From Clostridia bacterium (GTDB taxonomy: Bacteria; Bacillota; Clostridia; Oscillospirales; Acutalibacteraceae), in assembly GCA_017543285.1 (NCBI GenBank), contig JAFYGK010000009.1, positions 1 through 55,549 on the forward strand: a stretch of 55,549 bases of DNA, read 5' to 3'. This document shows positions 9,179 to 17,147 of this stretch, piece after piece; position 1 is the stretch's first letter; every line of letters starts with the position of its first letter. The translations under genes were made by a program, and so were the position numbers. Below the pieces are notes generated by a model that was not told the origin of the DNA, ran no database searches, and was given only the letters and a program-made list of their open reading frames with translations.

Positions 9179-10942
9179 CTATATATGCGCCGCCTTAACC
9201 CTGTCAAATATGCTCCTGTCCGGTATGACATATGCTGTTTTGTAGTCATTATATATAACCATCCCCGGTTTTGCGCCAACCGGCTTTTTGACATTTTTAA
9301 CAGCGGTATAGTCTACCGGTACCTTTGCCATATCTCCCGCCGAGGAAAAAAGAGCCGCAAGGATCGCCGCCTCATTGAGGGTGGAGTCAGGCACCGCTCT
9401 GCCTTCGCTTACGACGACCGTATGGCTTCCCGCAATATCCTTTGTATGAAACCAGATGTCATTGTTCCTCGCCGTTTTGAGGGTCAGCGAGTCGTTTTGA
9501 ATGTTATTTCGCCCGATAAGTATCCTGAAACCGTCTGATGAAATAAATTCTATCGGCTTTGACGGAGCCGACTTTATCCTGCGCTGCAACGAATGCCTGA
9601 TATATCCCTGCGAGCTCAGCTCCGATTTTATCTCATTCAATTCTCTTTCCGTGTCGGCGCGTGTCAGCGCGTCATAAACACTGTCGAGATATTGAAGCTC
9701 ATCCTGCGCCTTTTTTATCTGCTCGGTGAGTATCCTTTCTGCGGTTTGCGCCTTACGGTAGTCGCGGTAATATTTCTGCGCGTTTTCGTTCGGCGTCTTT
9801 GCCGGATCGAGCGGTATCCTCACCGTCGGGCCTTCGGGATCATAGTAGTTTTCAACGTCGATGAAAAGCATGCCCTTTTCCATACGGTAGAGATTCGCCG
9901 TCAGCAGGTCGCCGAAAACGCGCTTTTCCTCGCGGTTTTCACTGTTTTGCAGTTCAGCCTGCTGTATGTCTATTTTTCTTGCGCACCGCTCCCGCAGATT
10001 GCCGATCAGTTTAAAAAGATCCTGCGCGCGCCGTGCCGTTCGCTCCTGCCTGTCACGCTCCGAGTAAAACTCGTCGAGCAGCTCCGAAAAACTGTCATAT
10101 CGCCTTATCTCGCAAGCCGAGCCGTACTGTCCGATCGGCATGAATGAAAAATCTATCGGCCTGTGGGTATCGGCGGCAACGGCCATAACCGGAACAATGT
10201 CGCCCGCAGAAAGCCTGTTTCTGAAGCTCTCCAGCGTTTCTTTAAGTCTGCCGTTCGTTTTTTTATCGAGCTGTCCGCTCTGAATATCGTTGGGATCGAC
10301 CTCGAAAGACAGCTCCCTGCAAACTATAGGCGACACGCCCTGCATAACGGAAAGCAGTTTTTTTGAAAGCGGCTGGCTTTTTCCCAAAAGCACTTCGTTT
10401 GCGATTTCGCCGGGCGATAAATCGAATATGCTCAGCTTATCCTGCTTGGGCGGCTGCACATAGATCATGCCGGGCATGATCTGACGTACTGCGGACATCG
10501 AGTGATCCACGCGGCGGACACTGTCAATAATCTCGGAATTTTCGTCGATTAGAATTATATTGCTGTACCGGGCCATTATCTCAACGACAACGGTCAGCCG
10601 CATGCGGTCGCCGAGTTCGTTTGTCGCGTCAAAATCCAGATAGGCTATGCGCTCAAGACCGTCCTGACGGATATCGACAAGCCGCGCGCCGGTCAGCTTT
10701 TTTCGCAGCAGCATGCACAGCATCGGCGGAGTGGACGGGTTTTCCGGAGCGTATTTTGTAAAATGAAGGCGCGGCATGCCAGGATTTGCCGTGATAAACA
10801 GCTTTCCGGCAAAGCTCCTGCCGCGCAGAGCAAGAACGAGATCGTCGCGCGAGGGCTGGTATATTTTTTCAACGCGTGCATCAAACGCGGTTTGCTTTAT
10901 TTCGTTCAAGAGATATTTTAAGAATATTGCGTCAAGAGCCAT
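9179..10942 (-). CDS. rqcH: NFACT-family ribosome quality control protein RqcH
   Basis: 587 aa from the ATG at 10942, which follows AAAGGA; an in-frame extension upstream has no ribosome site. NFACT-N begins MALDAIFLKYLLNEI and contains the GD-R...E-M-R-SN segment. A long helical coiled-coil middle (about 290-440) follows, then the NFACT-R domain with GRNNIQNDSLTLK, NDIWFHTKDIAGSHTVV and MVIYNDYKTAYV. In Bacillus, RqcH binds stalled 50S subunits and recruits tRNA-Ala for C-terminal alanine tailing. It was formerly annotated as a fibronectin-binding protein. The core motifs look intact. Confidence 0.93.
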   Translation of the reverse strand: MALDAIFLKYLLNEIKQTAFDARVEKIYQPSRDDLVLALRGRSFAGKLFITANPGMPRLHFTKYAPENPSTPPMLCMLLRKKLTGARLVDIRQDGLERIAYLDFDATNELGDRMRLTVVVEIMARYSNIILIDENSEIIDSVRRVDHSMSAVRQIMPGMIYVQPPKQDKLSIFDLSPGEIANEVLLGKSQPLSKKLLSVMQGVSPIVCRELSFEVDPNDIQSGQLDKKTNGRLKETLESFRNRLSAGDIVPVMAVAADTHRPIDFSFMPIGQYGSACEIRRYDSFSELLDEFYSERDRQERTARRAQDLFKLIGNLRERCARKIDIQQAELQNSENREEKRVFGDLLTANLYRMEKGMLFIDVENYYDPEGPTVRIPLDPAKTPNENAQKYYRDYRKAQTAERILTEQIKKAQDELQYLDSVYDALTRADTERELNEIKSELSSQGYIRHSLQRRIKSAPSKPIEFISSDGFRILIGRNNIQNDSLTLKTARNNDIWFHTKDIAGSHTVVVSEGRAVPDSTLNEAAILAALFSSAGDMAKVPVDYTAVKNVKKPVGAKPGMVIYNDYKTAYVIPDRSIFDRVKAAHI

Positions 10943-11104
10943 TTTGATTCCTTTCCGGTGCGGCGACCAAGGCAAAAGCTCGGAAAAGGCGAACGGCGAA
11001 CCGGTTCAAGACCCGTAATCATTGGTCATCCGCCGGCATTCGTCGCATTTGCGGCCGTGTCAGACTCCGCAATGCCGCCGAAGCGTTCTCCCCGAACTCT
11101 GATC

Positions 11105-12193
11105 TCAGATCGTTCTGTATTTCATCCTTCCGCTCTCAGCCTTAACAAACTCCACCTCGGGAAATCTCTCTGCGAGCATTTTTCTGAGCGGTTCAATTAT
11201 AATGTTTTCGGTTCCGTAATGCCCTGCGTCGATGACGACGATCCCGGAGTCTATCGCAGATATTGCGGCGTCGTGCTTAACGTCGCCGGTCACCAAAGCG
11301 TCACAGCCGGCTGCTATCGCAAGTCCGAGCATGGATCCGCCGGAGCCGGAGCAAATTCCGACCTTACCGATTGTTTTCCTGCTTCCGTACAGCTTTACGG
11401 CGTCAAGCCCGAGACTGTCCCTTACATGCGCGGCAAACTGTTCGGCCGTCATTTCCCCGGGCAGCCGTCCGATAAGTCCCATCGGCGTTTTATCTGCTAC
11501 GGCGTGGTTGTCTGTTATTTCGTAGCTCGGTACCTCATACGGGTGCGCTTCAAGCATAGCTGAAATCACGGCTTTCAGCTTTCGCGGCGCGCAAAGCATG
11601 GTTATTCTTGTTTCGTCAACCGTTTCTGTCTCCCCTATGCTGCCGATGAACGGCTTCGCGCCGCCTTGCGGAACAAATCTGCCCTTTCCGGAGCCGAAAA
11701 AGGCGCATCCGCCGTAGCCGTCGTATTCGCCCGCGCCCGCCGACGACATGGCGGCATAAACGGTTTCGGCATAATCGGACGGTACATATACGGCCACCTG
11801 CTTGAATGAGACTGATTTCGCAACGGACAGCGGAGATTTGTTTATGAGTCCCAGACGTCTGAAAAGTTCATCGTTCACGCCTCCCTTGCCCATATCAAGA
11901 TTGGTGTGAGCGCATATTGCGGAAAGATTGTTCTTTGCGACCGCGTAAACCGCGCTTTCGGCCGGGATGTTTTTTATCGCGTTGAATATAATCGGGTGAT
12001 GACTTATAACAAGACCCGCTCCCAGCCGTCCGGCTTCTTCGGCAACCTCGCGCGTGATGTCAAGGGAAAGCACCGCCTTATTGACTCCGGCTTCCATCGA
12101 ACCGATCAGAAGGCCCGAATTATCCCAGCTTTCCTGGGTATCGAACGGAAAAAGCTCATTTATATAGTTATATATTTCTCTTACGGAAGTCAT
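11105..12193 (-). CDS. Nif3-like dinuclear metal centre protein (YqfO type)
   Basis: 362 aa from ATG 12193, chosen because GAGGTG sits 6 bases upstream; the in-frame GTG further out overlaps that site. Family motifs are SWDNSGLLIGS near the N-terminus, VISHHPIIFN (metal His pair) and the C-terminal GDVKHDAA...IDAGHYGTE metal segment. The middle contains the extra ~130-residue PII-like insert of Firmicute YqfO proteins (VAVYVPSDYAE...GGCAFFGSGKGRFVP). The molecular function of the family is unresolved; GTP cyclohydrolase I type 2 annotation is disputed. It lies upstream of rqcH, with about 160 bases between. Confidence 0.9.
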   Translation of the reverse strand: MTSVREIYNYINELFPFDTQESWDNSGLLIGSMEAGVNKAVLSLDITREVAEEAGRLGAGLVISHHPIIFNAIKNIPAESAVYAVAKNNLSAICAHTNLDMGKGGVNDELFRRLGLINKSPLSVAKSVSFKQVAVYVPSDYAETVYAAMSSAGAGEYDGYGGCAFFGSGKGRFVPQGGAKPFIGSIGETETVDETRITMLCAPRKLKAVISAMLEAHPYEVPSYEITDNHAVADKTPMGLIGRLPGEMTAEQFAAHVRDSLGLDAVKLYGSRKTIGKVGICSGSGGSMLGLAIAAGCDALVTGDVKHDAAISAIDSGIVVIDAGHYGTENIIIEPLRKMLAERFPEVEFVKAESGRMKYRTI

Positions 12194-12266
12194 TTTTCGC
12201 ACCTCGCAATTGAATATGTTTTATTATACCATACTATGGGTAATTTTTAACCTTTTCAGTAAAATA

Positions 12267-12297
12267 AAAATCAGCCCTGTTTCGACAGAGCTGATTT
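12267..12297. terminator. Isolated terminator-like hairpin
   Basis: AAATCAGC...GCTGATTT stem with CTGT-TTCG-ACAG tip and A/T runs around it. No gene ends directly at it on either strand, so it may close an unseen small transcript. Confidence 0.45.
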
Positions 12298-12840
12298 CCC
12301 TTCTCACAACGGCCAAAGCCAATATTATGCCAAAAAATTCGTTGCGGCGTTTATACCGCCAAATGAATTTTGATTCATTTAAGGTTCATTTAAGTTCAAA
12401 TATATTATAATACATTTTAAGTTATATTTCTTACGATATAAGTTTGTTTTCTTATTTCAACAATGATTTTGGAGATGTTCACAAATATCAGTGTAAATAT
12501 TTATATAATACGCCTAAAAAGGTTTAACGCGCCTGCTCTTTGCAAAAATTCGCAATAACAGATCCGGATCGGATCGCGGATCGGAAACGGCTTCCATAAT
12601 ATGTGTTTTTTGATTGCGTCTTTAATATTGGCCAAAAATCCCTTATAGATTTTGTATAGTTCACATAATATTCATATAATCAATACGCATTTGTCACAAA
12701 CACTTTACTTTTTATCTATTTATATTGCATAAATTTCTGTTAGAATATAGACAAAGAAAAACAAAACGTAATTCATAATAATTCTCTCCTTTTCATAAAT
12801 TGTTTTCTCCTTTCTCTTTGTAATCCTTCCTTCTCACACA

Positions 12841-12897
12841 GGCAGCAACAGCTGCCATGGTCAAAGCTCAGGATGTGCCACCTGGGCTTTTGATTTT
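12841..12897 (+). ncRNA. Double hairpin ending in a terminator-like U tract (possible small RNA or leader attenuator)
   Basis: The first hairpin is GGCAGC-AACA-GCTGCC (12841-12856). Six bases later comes a 10-bp stem, AAAGCTCAGG/CCTGGGCTTT, with loop ATGTGCCA (12863-12890), then TGATTTT. On the plus strand this looks like the 3' end of a structured transcript, about 80 bases before the HAD gene at 12978. I recognise no known RNA family. It could be a stand-alone RNA or an attenuator for the HAD gene. Confidence 0.45.
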
Positions 12898-12977
12898 ACT
12901 CTATTGTTATTCCGCTTTTATTTTCGTGCCATACTGCAGATATTTAATCCGCCGAAGGGCGGCGAAAGGAGCCGTAA

Positions 12978-13679
12978 ATGATAAAAGCCGTGATGTTTGA
13001 TCTCGACGGAACACTTCTTCCGATGGATCAGAACAGATTCGTTGAATCATATTTCAAGCTGCTCTGCAAAAAAGCAGCTCCCTGCGGTTACGATGCTCAG
13101 GAGCTGATAAGCAGCATATGGACATGCACCGAAGCCATGGTCAAAAATAACGGGAAGTCGACAAACGAGGACGTTTTCTGGAACAGGTTTGCCGAAATCT
13201 ACGGTGCTGAAAGGCTGTCCGACCGGCCCATGTTTGACGGTTTTTACCGAAATGAATTTGAAAATGCAAGGCTCGACTGCGGATTTGACCCCAAGGCCGC
13301 CCGGACGGTCGGCGCAATCAAAAATGCGGGGTACAGGGTCGTTCTTTCGACAAATCCTATTTTTCCTGCCGCGGCAACAGAGGCAAGAATACGTTGGGCA
13401 GGACTTAGGCCCGATGACTTTGAAATTTACACTACGTATGAAAACAGCAGCTTCAGCAAGCCCAACCCGATGTACTATGCAAATCTTGCCGGACAGATGG
13501 GCCTGTCAAATGACGAATGTCTTGTCGTCGGCAACGACGTCGGCGAGGATATGGTCGCAGCAGACATCGGCATGAAGGTATTTCTTATGACCCACAGCCT
13601 TATCAACAACAAAAACTCCGACATTTCGATTTATCCCAACGGCTCGTTCGACGAGCTGATGAAATACATGGGACTCTGA
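12978..13679 (+). CDS. HAD-superfamily hydrolase
   Basis: 233 aa; AAAGGAG is well placed before the ATG. Nucleophile motif VMFDLDGTLLPMD, Ser/Thr motif VVLSTNP, Lys in SKPNP, and acidic motif VVGNDVGEDMVAADIG. A helical cap lies between about 20 and 100. It is a cytoplasmic phosphatase or related hydrolase of unknown substrate. It is a single-gene unit followed by a strong terminator. Confidence 0.85.
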   Translation: MIKAVMFDLDGTLLPMDQNRFVESYFKLLCKKAAPCGYDAQELISSIWTCTEAMVKNNGKSTNEDVFWNRFAEIYGAERLSDRPMFDGFYRNEFENARLDCGFDPKAARTVGAIKNAGYRVVLSTNPIFPAAATEARIRWAGLRPDDFEIYTTYENSSFSKPNPMYYANLAGQMGLSNDECLVVGNDVGEDMVAADIGMKVFLMTHSLINNKNSDISIYPNGSFDELMKYMGL

Positions 13680-13733
13680 TGCGGACATGTATAAGGATCG
13701 TTTGCTCTTTACAAAAATCAATAAAAACGCGCG

Positions 13734-13764
13734 GGATCGGCAAAAATCAGCCGATCCTTTTTTT
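13734..13764 (+). terminator. Intrinsic terminator
   Basis: GGATCGGC/GCCGATCC stem with loop AAAAATCA and seven T's, 55 bases after the HAD gene stop. Confidence 0.9.
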
Positions 13765-13817
13765 GGTGCTGCTTGCTCGGAGCCAATCCGTTCGCCGGTC
13801 TGACGCCGACTGCGGTT

Positions 13818-14642
13818 TTATTTCGTTTCCCTGTTCATGCTGCCGGTACTGTATCCCCCGAGATCAAGCGCGGCAAATTTAAATCCGAGCGAGTGAAAAT
13901 AATCATCTATCCGGCTTGCCGTGTCGCCTTGCAGCAGCTTTTCAAATTCGTCCGGCATGATTTCTATCCGCGCCATGCTCCCGTGCATTCTTACCCTAAG
14001 CTGTCCGAATCCCAAATCCCTGAGCTTTTGTTCGGCTGCGCTCACCATATTTAGTCTCTGCGGTGTAATTATTTCGCCGTATGCAAAACGCGAGGCGAGG
14101 CAGGCAAAGGACGGCTTGTCCCACGTGGAAAGGCCTTCCCTTTTGGACAGCTCCCGTATCTCGGTTTTTGTCAGACCGGCCTCAAGCAGAGGGCTTTTTA
14201 TGCCCAGCTCCTTTAGTGCCTGCATACCCGGGCGATAATCGTCGATGTCGTCGGCATTGGAGCCCTCGATCACGCAGGAAACGCCTGCCCGGCAAAGCTC
14301 CTCCGTTTTGCTTATGCCGATGATTTTTCTGAAAAGCTCCCGTTTGCAGATATAGCACCGGTTTTTCGGATTTTGTGCAAAGTCCCCGATCGCCATCTGG
14401 TCAAAATCAAACAAAATCTGATTGATTCCGTTATCTGTGCAGAACCGGATTGCCTCTTCCTTTTCCCTCTGCGTAAAAAAATCCGAGCATGCCGTTACTG
14501 CTATCGCCCTGTCGCCGAGAACATCATGCGCGGCTTTGAGCAGATATGTCGAATCTGCGCCGGATGAAAAGGCGACGGCAGCGCCGCCCAGTTTTTTCAG
14601 ATATTCGTACAGCTTCTGCTTCTTTTGCCGTAAATTATCCAT
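13818..14642 (-). CDS. LarE-like ATP-dependent sulfur transferase (PP-loop)
   Basis: 274 aa. PP-loop VAFSSGADSTYLLKAA near residue 25 marks an AMP-forming N-type ATP pyrophosphatase. Characteristic LarE segments are NRCYICKRELF, VIEGSNADD and WDKPSFACLASRF; the Cys in the last segment aligns with the sacrificial Cys of Lactobacillus LarE. LarE donates sulfur to the nickel-pincer nucleotide cofactor of lactate racemase. No larA, larB or larC is in the window, so it may serve another sulfur-insertion pathway or a distant lar locus. It is monocistronic as seen here. Confidence 0.8.
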   Translation of the reverse strand: MDNLRQKKQKLYEYLKKLGGAAVAFSSGADSTYLLKAAHDVLGDRAIAVTACSDFFTQREKEEAIRFCTDNGINQILFDFDQMAIGDFAQNPKNRCYICKRELFRKIIGISKTEELCRAGVSCVIEGSNADDIDDYRPGMQALKELGIKSPLLEAGLTKTEIRELSKREGLSTWDKPSFACLASRFAYGEIITPQRLNMVSAAEQKLRDLGFGQLRVRMHGSMARIEIMPDEFEKLLQGDTASRIDDYFHSLGFKFAALDLGGYSTGSMNRETK

Positions 14643-14757
14643 ACTTTTGTCCCCGTATAATCATTCAATCATTTTTTATAAAGTAATTCTAACAGACGGA
14701 CCGGATCTTTTCAACCGTGAAAGCTCCGGCTAAAATAAAAAAACTGAAAATCTTTTG

Positions 14758-14786
14758 TTGACATTGATTTGTTGTTTGGGTATAAT
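14758..14786 (+). promoter_or_regulatory. Consensus sigma-A promoter of the aspS-gatCAB operon
   Basis: TTGACA, 17-base spacer, TATAAT, a perfect match to consensus. Transcription should begin about 14793. Confidence 0.9.
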
Positions 14787-14792
14787 AAGGTA

Positions 14793-15002
14793 TAGCTTCA
14801 GGTGAAGACTCGGTCTGAAAGGAAAATCTGCCAGGGAGTATGCGCCGCGACTGAAAGCGCATTCAGATGAGTAGCAGATCCGGGAACGCTTCGCTGTTTT
14901 ACCTGTATTAATATTCAAAGCGGACGCTTTGCGTCAATTTGGGTGGCACCGCGGGTTTTGTTTACTCGTCCCAAGAGGTTTTTATCTCTTGGGGCTTTTT
15001 TT
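14793..15002 (+). promoter_or_regulatory. T-box leader of aspS-gatCAB, probable Asn specifier
   Basis: The canonical T-box GGGTGGCACCGCGG lies at 14941-14954. It is followed by CTCGTCCC and the competing terminator hairpin CCCAAGAG/CTCTTGGG at 14970-14993 with a U run. A stem I can be drawn: CAGGT(14799-14803)/ACCTG(14901-14905), GAAG(14804-14807)/CTTC(14889-14892), CTCGG(14809-14813)/CCGGG(14880-14884) and ATCTGC(14826-14831)/GCAGAT(14874-14879). The specifier position then reads GAAC at 14884-14887, so AAC (Asn), with GAA (Glu) overlapping. The T-box UGGC (14944-14947) expects a tRNA ending GCCA, fitting a G discriminator base. Uncharged tRNA would favour antitermination. The specifier assignment is a hand fold. 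Confidence 0.93.
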
Positions 15003-15061
15003 ATCCCAAAATTATAGTTCGCGCGCGTTAAAGCTTGCGGACATAAACTGGAGGCATATTA

Positions 15062-16792
15062 ATGTACAGAACAAAAACATGCAATGACATCAGAGAAGAA
15101 CACATCGGCCAGACTGTTGAGCTTGCCGGCTGGGTCGATACCATTCGCGATCACGGCGGCGTTATATTCGTCGATCTGCGCGACTCGGCAGGCATTACCC
15201 AAACGGTCGTCCATGACGACAGCATGCTTAAAAACGTCAACAAGGAAACCGTCATTTCGGTAAAGGGCACCGTATCAAAGCGTGATCCCGAAACCGTCAA
15301 TGAAAAGCTGGCGACAGGCACGGTCGAGCTTATGGTAGATGAGCTGACGGTTTTGGGCACATGCCACAACATGCTCCCCTTCGATATCAACGAATCGACC
15401 GGAACAAGAGAGGATGTGCGCCTTAAATACCGCTATCTCGACCTGAGAAACCCGGCGATTCATTCCAATATCGTTCTGCGCTCCAGGGTAATTAGCCACC
15501 TTCGGTCGCTCATGGAGAAACGCGGCTTCCTTGATATCCAGACCCCCATTCTCACCGCCTCCTCTCCGGAAGGCGCAAGAGATTTTCTCGTACCCAGCAG
15601 AAAGCACAAGGGCAAGTTTTACGCTCTTCCGCAGGCTCCTCAGCAGTTCAAACAGCTTCTCATGGTCTCCGGCTTTGAAAAGTACTATCAGATAGCTCCC
15701 TGCTTCCGCGACGAGGACGCAAGGCAGGACAGATCGCCCGGCGAATTCTATCAGCTTGACTTTGAAATGGCGTTTGCAACTCAGGAGGACGTCCTCAAGG
15801 TCTGTGAAGAGGTTATCAGCGACACCTTTACAACATTCTCGGATAAGAAGGTCACATCCGCTCCGTTTGAGCGCATAACCTATGCCGACGCAATGCTTAA
15901 ATACGGCAGCGACAAGCCCGATCTCCGCAATCCGCTCGTTATCTGCGATCTCACCGACTTTTTCAGCAGGGTCGATTTCCCGCTGTTTAAGAATAAGCCG
16001 GTCAGGGGCATCGTGGCCGATTGCGCCGGACAATCAAGGAGTTTCTTTGAAAATTCGCTGAAGTTTGCATTCAGCATCGGCATGAAGGGTCTCGGCTACA
16101 TCACGCTCAAGGACGGCGTGTTCAAGGGTCCCATCGAGAAATTCCTTTCGGACGAGCAGAAGAAGGAAGTCATCGACATCACCGGTCTTAAGGAAGGCGA
16201 AACGCTCTTCTTCATTTGCGACGCTCCGCATATTGTCAACCGCTACGCCGGACAGATCCGCTCATGGCTGGGAGAAAATCTCGGCATCATCGACAAGGAT
16301 TCCTTCAGGTTCTGCTTCATCGTCGATTTCCCCATGTATGAGATAGACGAAAGCAGCGGCGATATGATATTTACCCACAACCCGTTCTCCATGCCGCAGG
16401 GCGGACTTGACGCGCTGGAGAATAAAGATCCGCTGGAGATTCTGGCATATCAGTATGACCTTGTCTGCAACGGCGTTGAGCTGGCCTCCGGAGCTGTCAG
16501 AAACCACAGCACCGAGATCATGAAGAAGGCATTTTCCATCGTCGGATACAGCGAGGAGGAACTTAAGAAGCGTTTCGGCGCGCTCTATACAGCCTTCCAG
16601 TACGGCGCTCCGCCTCATGCCGGTATGGCTCCCGGCATCGACAGAATGATAATGCTGCTGGCCGATGAGGAAACCATCAGAGACGTTATCGCATTCCCGC
16701 TAAACGGCAACGCGCAGGATCTGCTTTTGGGCGCTCCGAGCGAGGTAACAGAGCAGCAGCTTCTCGACGCAAACATCAGAATCCGCGAATAA
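15062..16792 (+). CDS. aspS: Aspartyl-tRNA synthetase (bacterial type, likely non-discriminating)
   Basis: 576 aa, close to the ~590 of bacterial AspRS; GGAGG precedes the ATG. N-terminal OB-fold anticodon domain (GWVDTIRDHGGVIFVDLRD), class II motif 2 region (FRDEDARQDRSPGEFYQLDFEM), a GAD insertion domain in the middle, and motif 3 (GAPPHAGMAPGIDRM). It charges tRNA(Asp) and, if non-discriminating, tRNA(Asn) with Asp. Cotranscription with gatC, gatA-like and gatB behind an apparently Asn-specific T-box argues that it feeds Asn-tRNA(Asn) synthesis (inference). Confidence 0.97.
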   Translation: MYRTKTCNDIREEHIGQTVELAGWVDTIRDHGGVIFVDLRDSAGITQTVVHDDSMLKNVNKETVISVKGTVSKRDPETVNEKLATGTVELMVDELTVLGTCHNMLPFDINESTGTREDVRLKYRYLDLRNPAIHSNIVLRSRVISHLRSLMEKRGFLDIQTPILTASSPEGARDFLVPSRKHKGKFYALPQAPQQFKQLLMVSGFEKYYQIAPCFRDEDARQDRSPGEFYQLDFEMAFATQEDVLKVCEEVISDTFTTFSDKKVTSAPFERITYADAMLKYGSDKPDLRNPLVICDLTDFFSRVDFPLFKNKPVRGIVADCAGQSRSFFENSLKFAFSIGMKGLGYITLKDGVFKGPIEKFLSDEQKKEVIDITGLKEGETLFFICDAPHIVNRYAGQIRSWLGENLGIIDKDSFRFCFIVDFPMYEIDESSGDMIFTHNPFSMPQGGLDALENKDPLEILAYQYDLVCNGVELASGAVRNHSTEIMKKAFSIVGYSEEELKKRFGALYTAFQYGAPPHAGMAPGIDRMIMLLADEETIRDVIAFPLNGNAQDLLLGAPSEVTEQQLLDANIRIRE

Positions 16793-16855
16793 TACTTAGC
16801 GAAAGAGGCCCGACCGGCGCATGACCGGCCGCAAAAGGCGCAGGAGGAAGATTAT

Positions 16856-17137
16856 ATGAACAAAGATAAACTGGACGGTCTGCAGCAGCTCAACGAGCTG
16901 TGTCTCACCGAGGACGAACAGACGGTTATGCTGGACATCTTCGACAGGATGAAGGTATTCGAGGACAGGATGCAGCAGATCGACACCGAAAATGTCGAGG
17001 TTATGGTACACGTTATGCCCATGGTGAACGTGCTGCGTGAGGACAGGCGTGAGCAGCCCTTTACAAGGGAGAGCCTGCTCGAAGGCGCTCCCGAACACAC
17101 CGAGGACAGTTGGCAGGTACCGAGACTGGTTAGATGA
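16856..17137 (+). CDS. gatC: Asp-tRNA(Asn)/Glu-tRNA(Gln) amidotransferase subunit C
   Basis: 93 aa with GGAGG before the ATG. It has the usual GatC layout: an N-terminal helical hairpin (LNELCLTEDEQ), then VEVMVHVMPMVNVLRED, and the C-terminal VPRLVR tail. GatC wraps around the GatA-GatB interface and stabilises the complex. It lies 63 bases after aspS and ends 10 bases before the gatA-like start. Confidence 0.93.
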   Translation: MNKDKLDGLQQLNELCLTEDEQTVMLDIFDRMKVFEDRMQQIDTENVEVMVHVMPMVNVLREDRREQPFTRESLLEGAPEHTEDSWQVPRLVR

Positions 17138-17147
17138 GGTGAGCGAT

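Larger units (their letters stand above)
12194..12977. other. AT-rich intergenic region between divergent genes
   Basis: About 780 bases without a confident gene. It holds an isolated hairpin at 12267-12297, long AT-rich tracts, and the double hairpin at 12841-12897. On the minus strand, GGAGAG precedes an ATG at 12779 that opens an 18-codon hydrophobic frame (MNYVLFFFVYILTEIYAI). Its leader shares a 19-base match with the leader of the cohesin-like gene at 47.8 kb. A toxin-like micropeptide or a dead gene start are both possible. Confidence 0.35.

Noticed and set aside
10998..11020. tRNA-like string GGTTCAAGACCC
   Set aside because: No acceptor, D or anticodon arms fold around it and no CCA-type end follows.
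17037..17147. Upstream extension of the gatA-like frame into gatC
   Set aside because: The extension is the shifted frame of the gatC end; GAGGTGAG before 17148 and the MKHYITEINPNG start fit better, so the missing GatA N-terminus is not recovered there.
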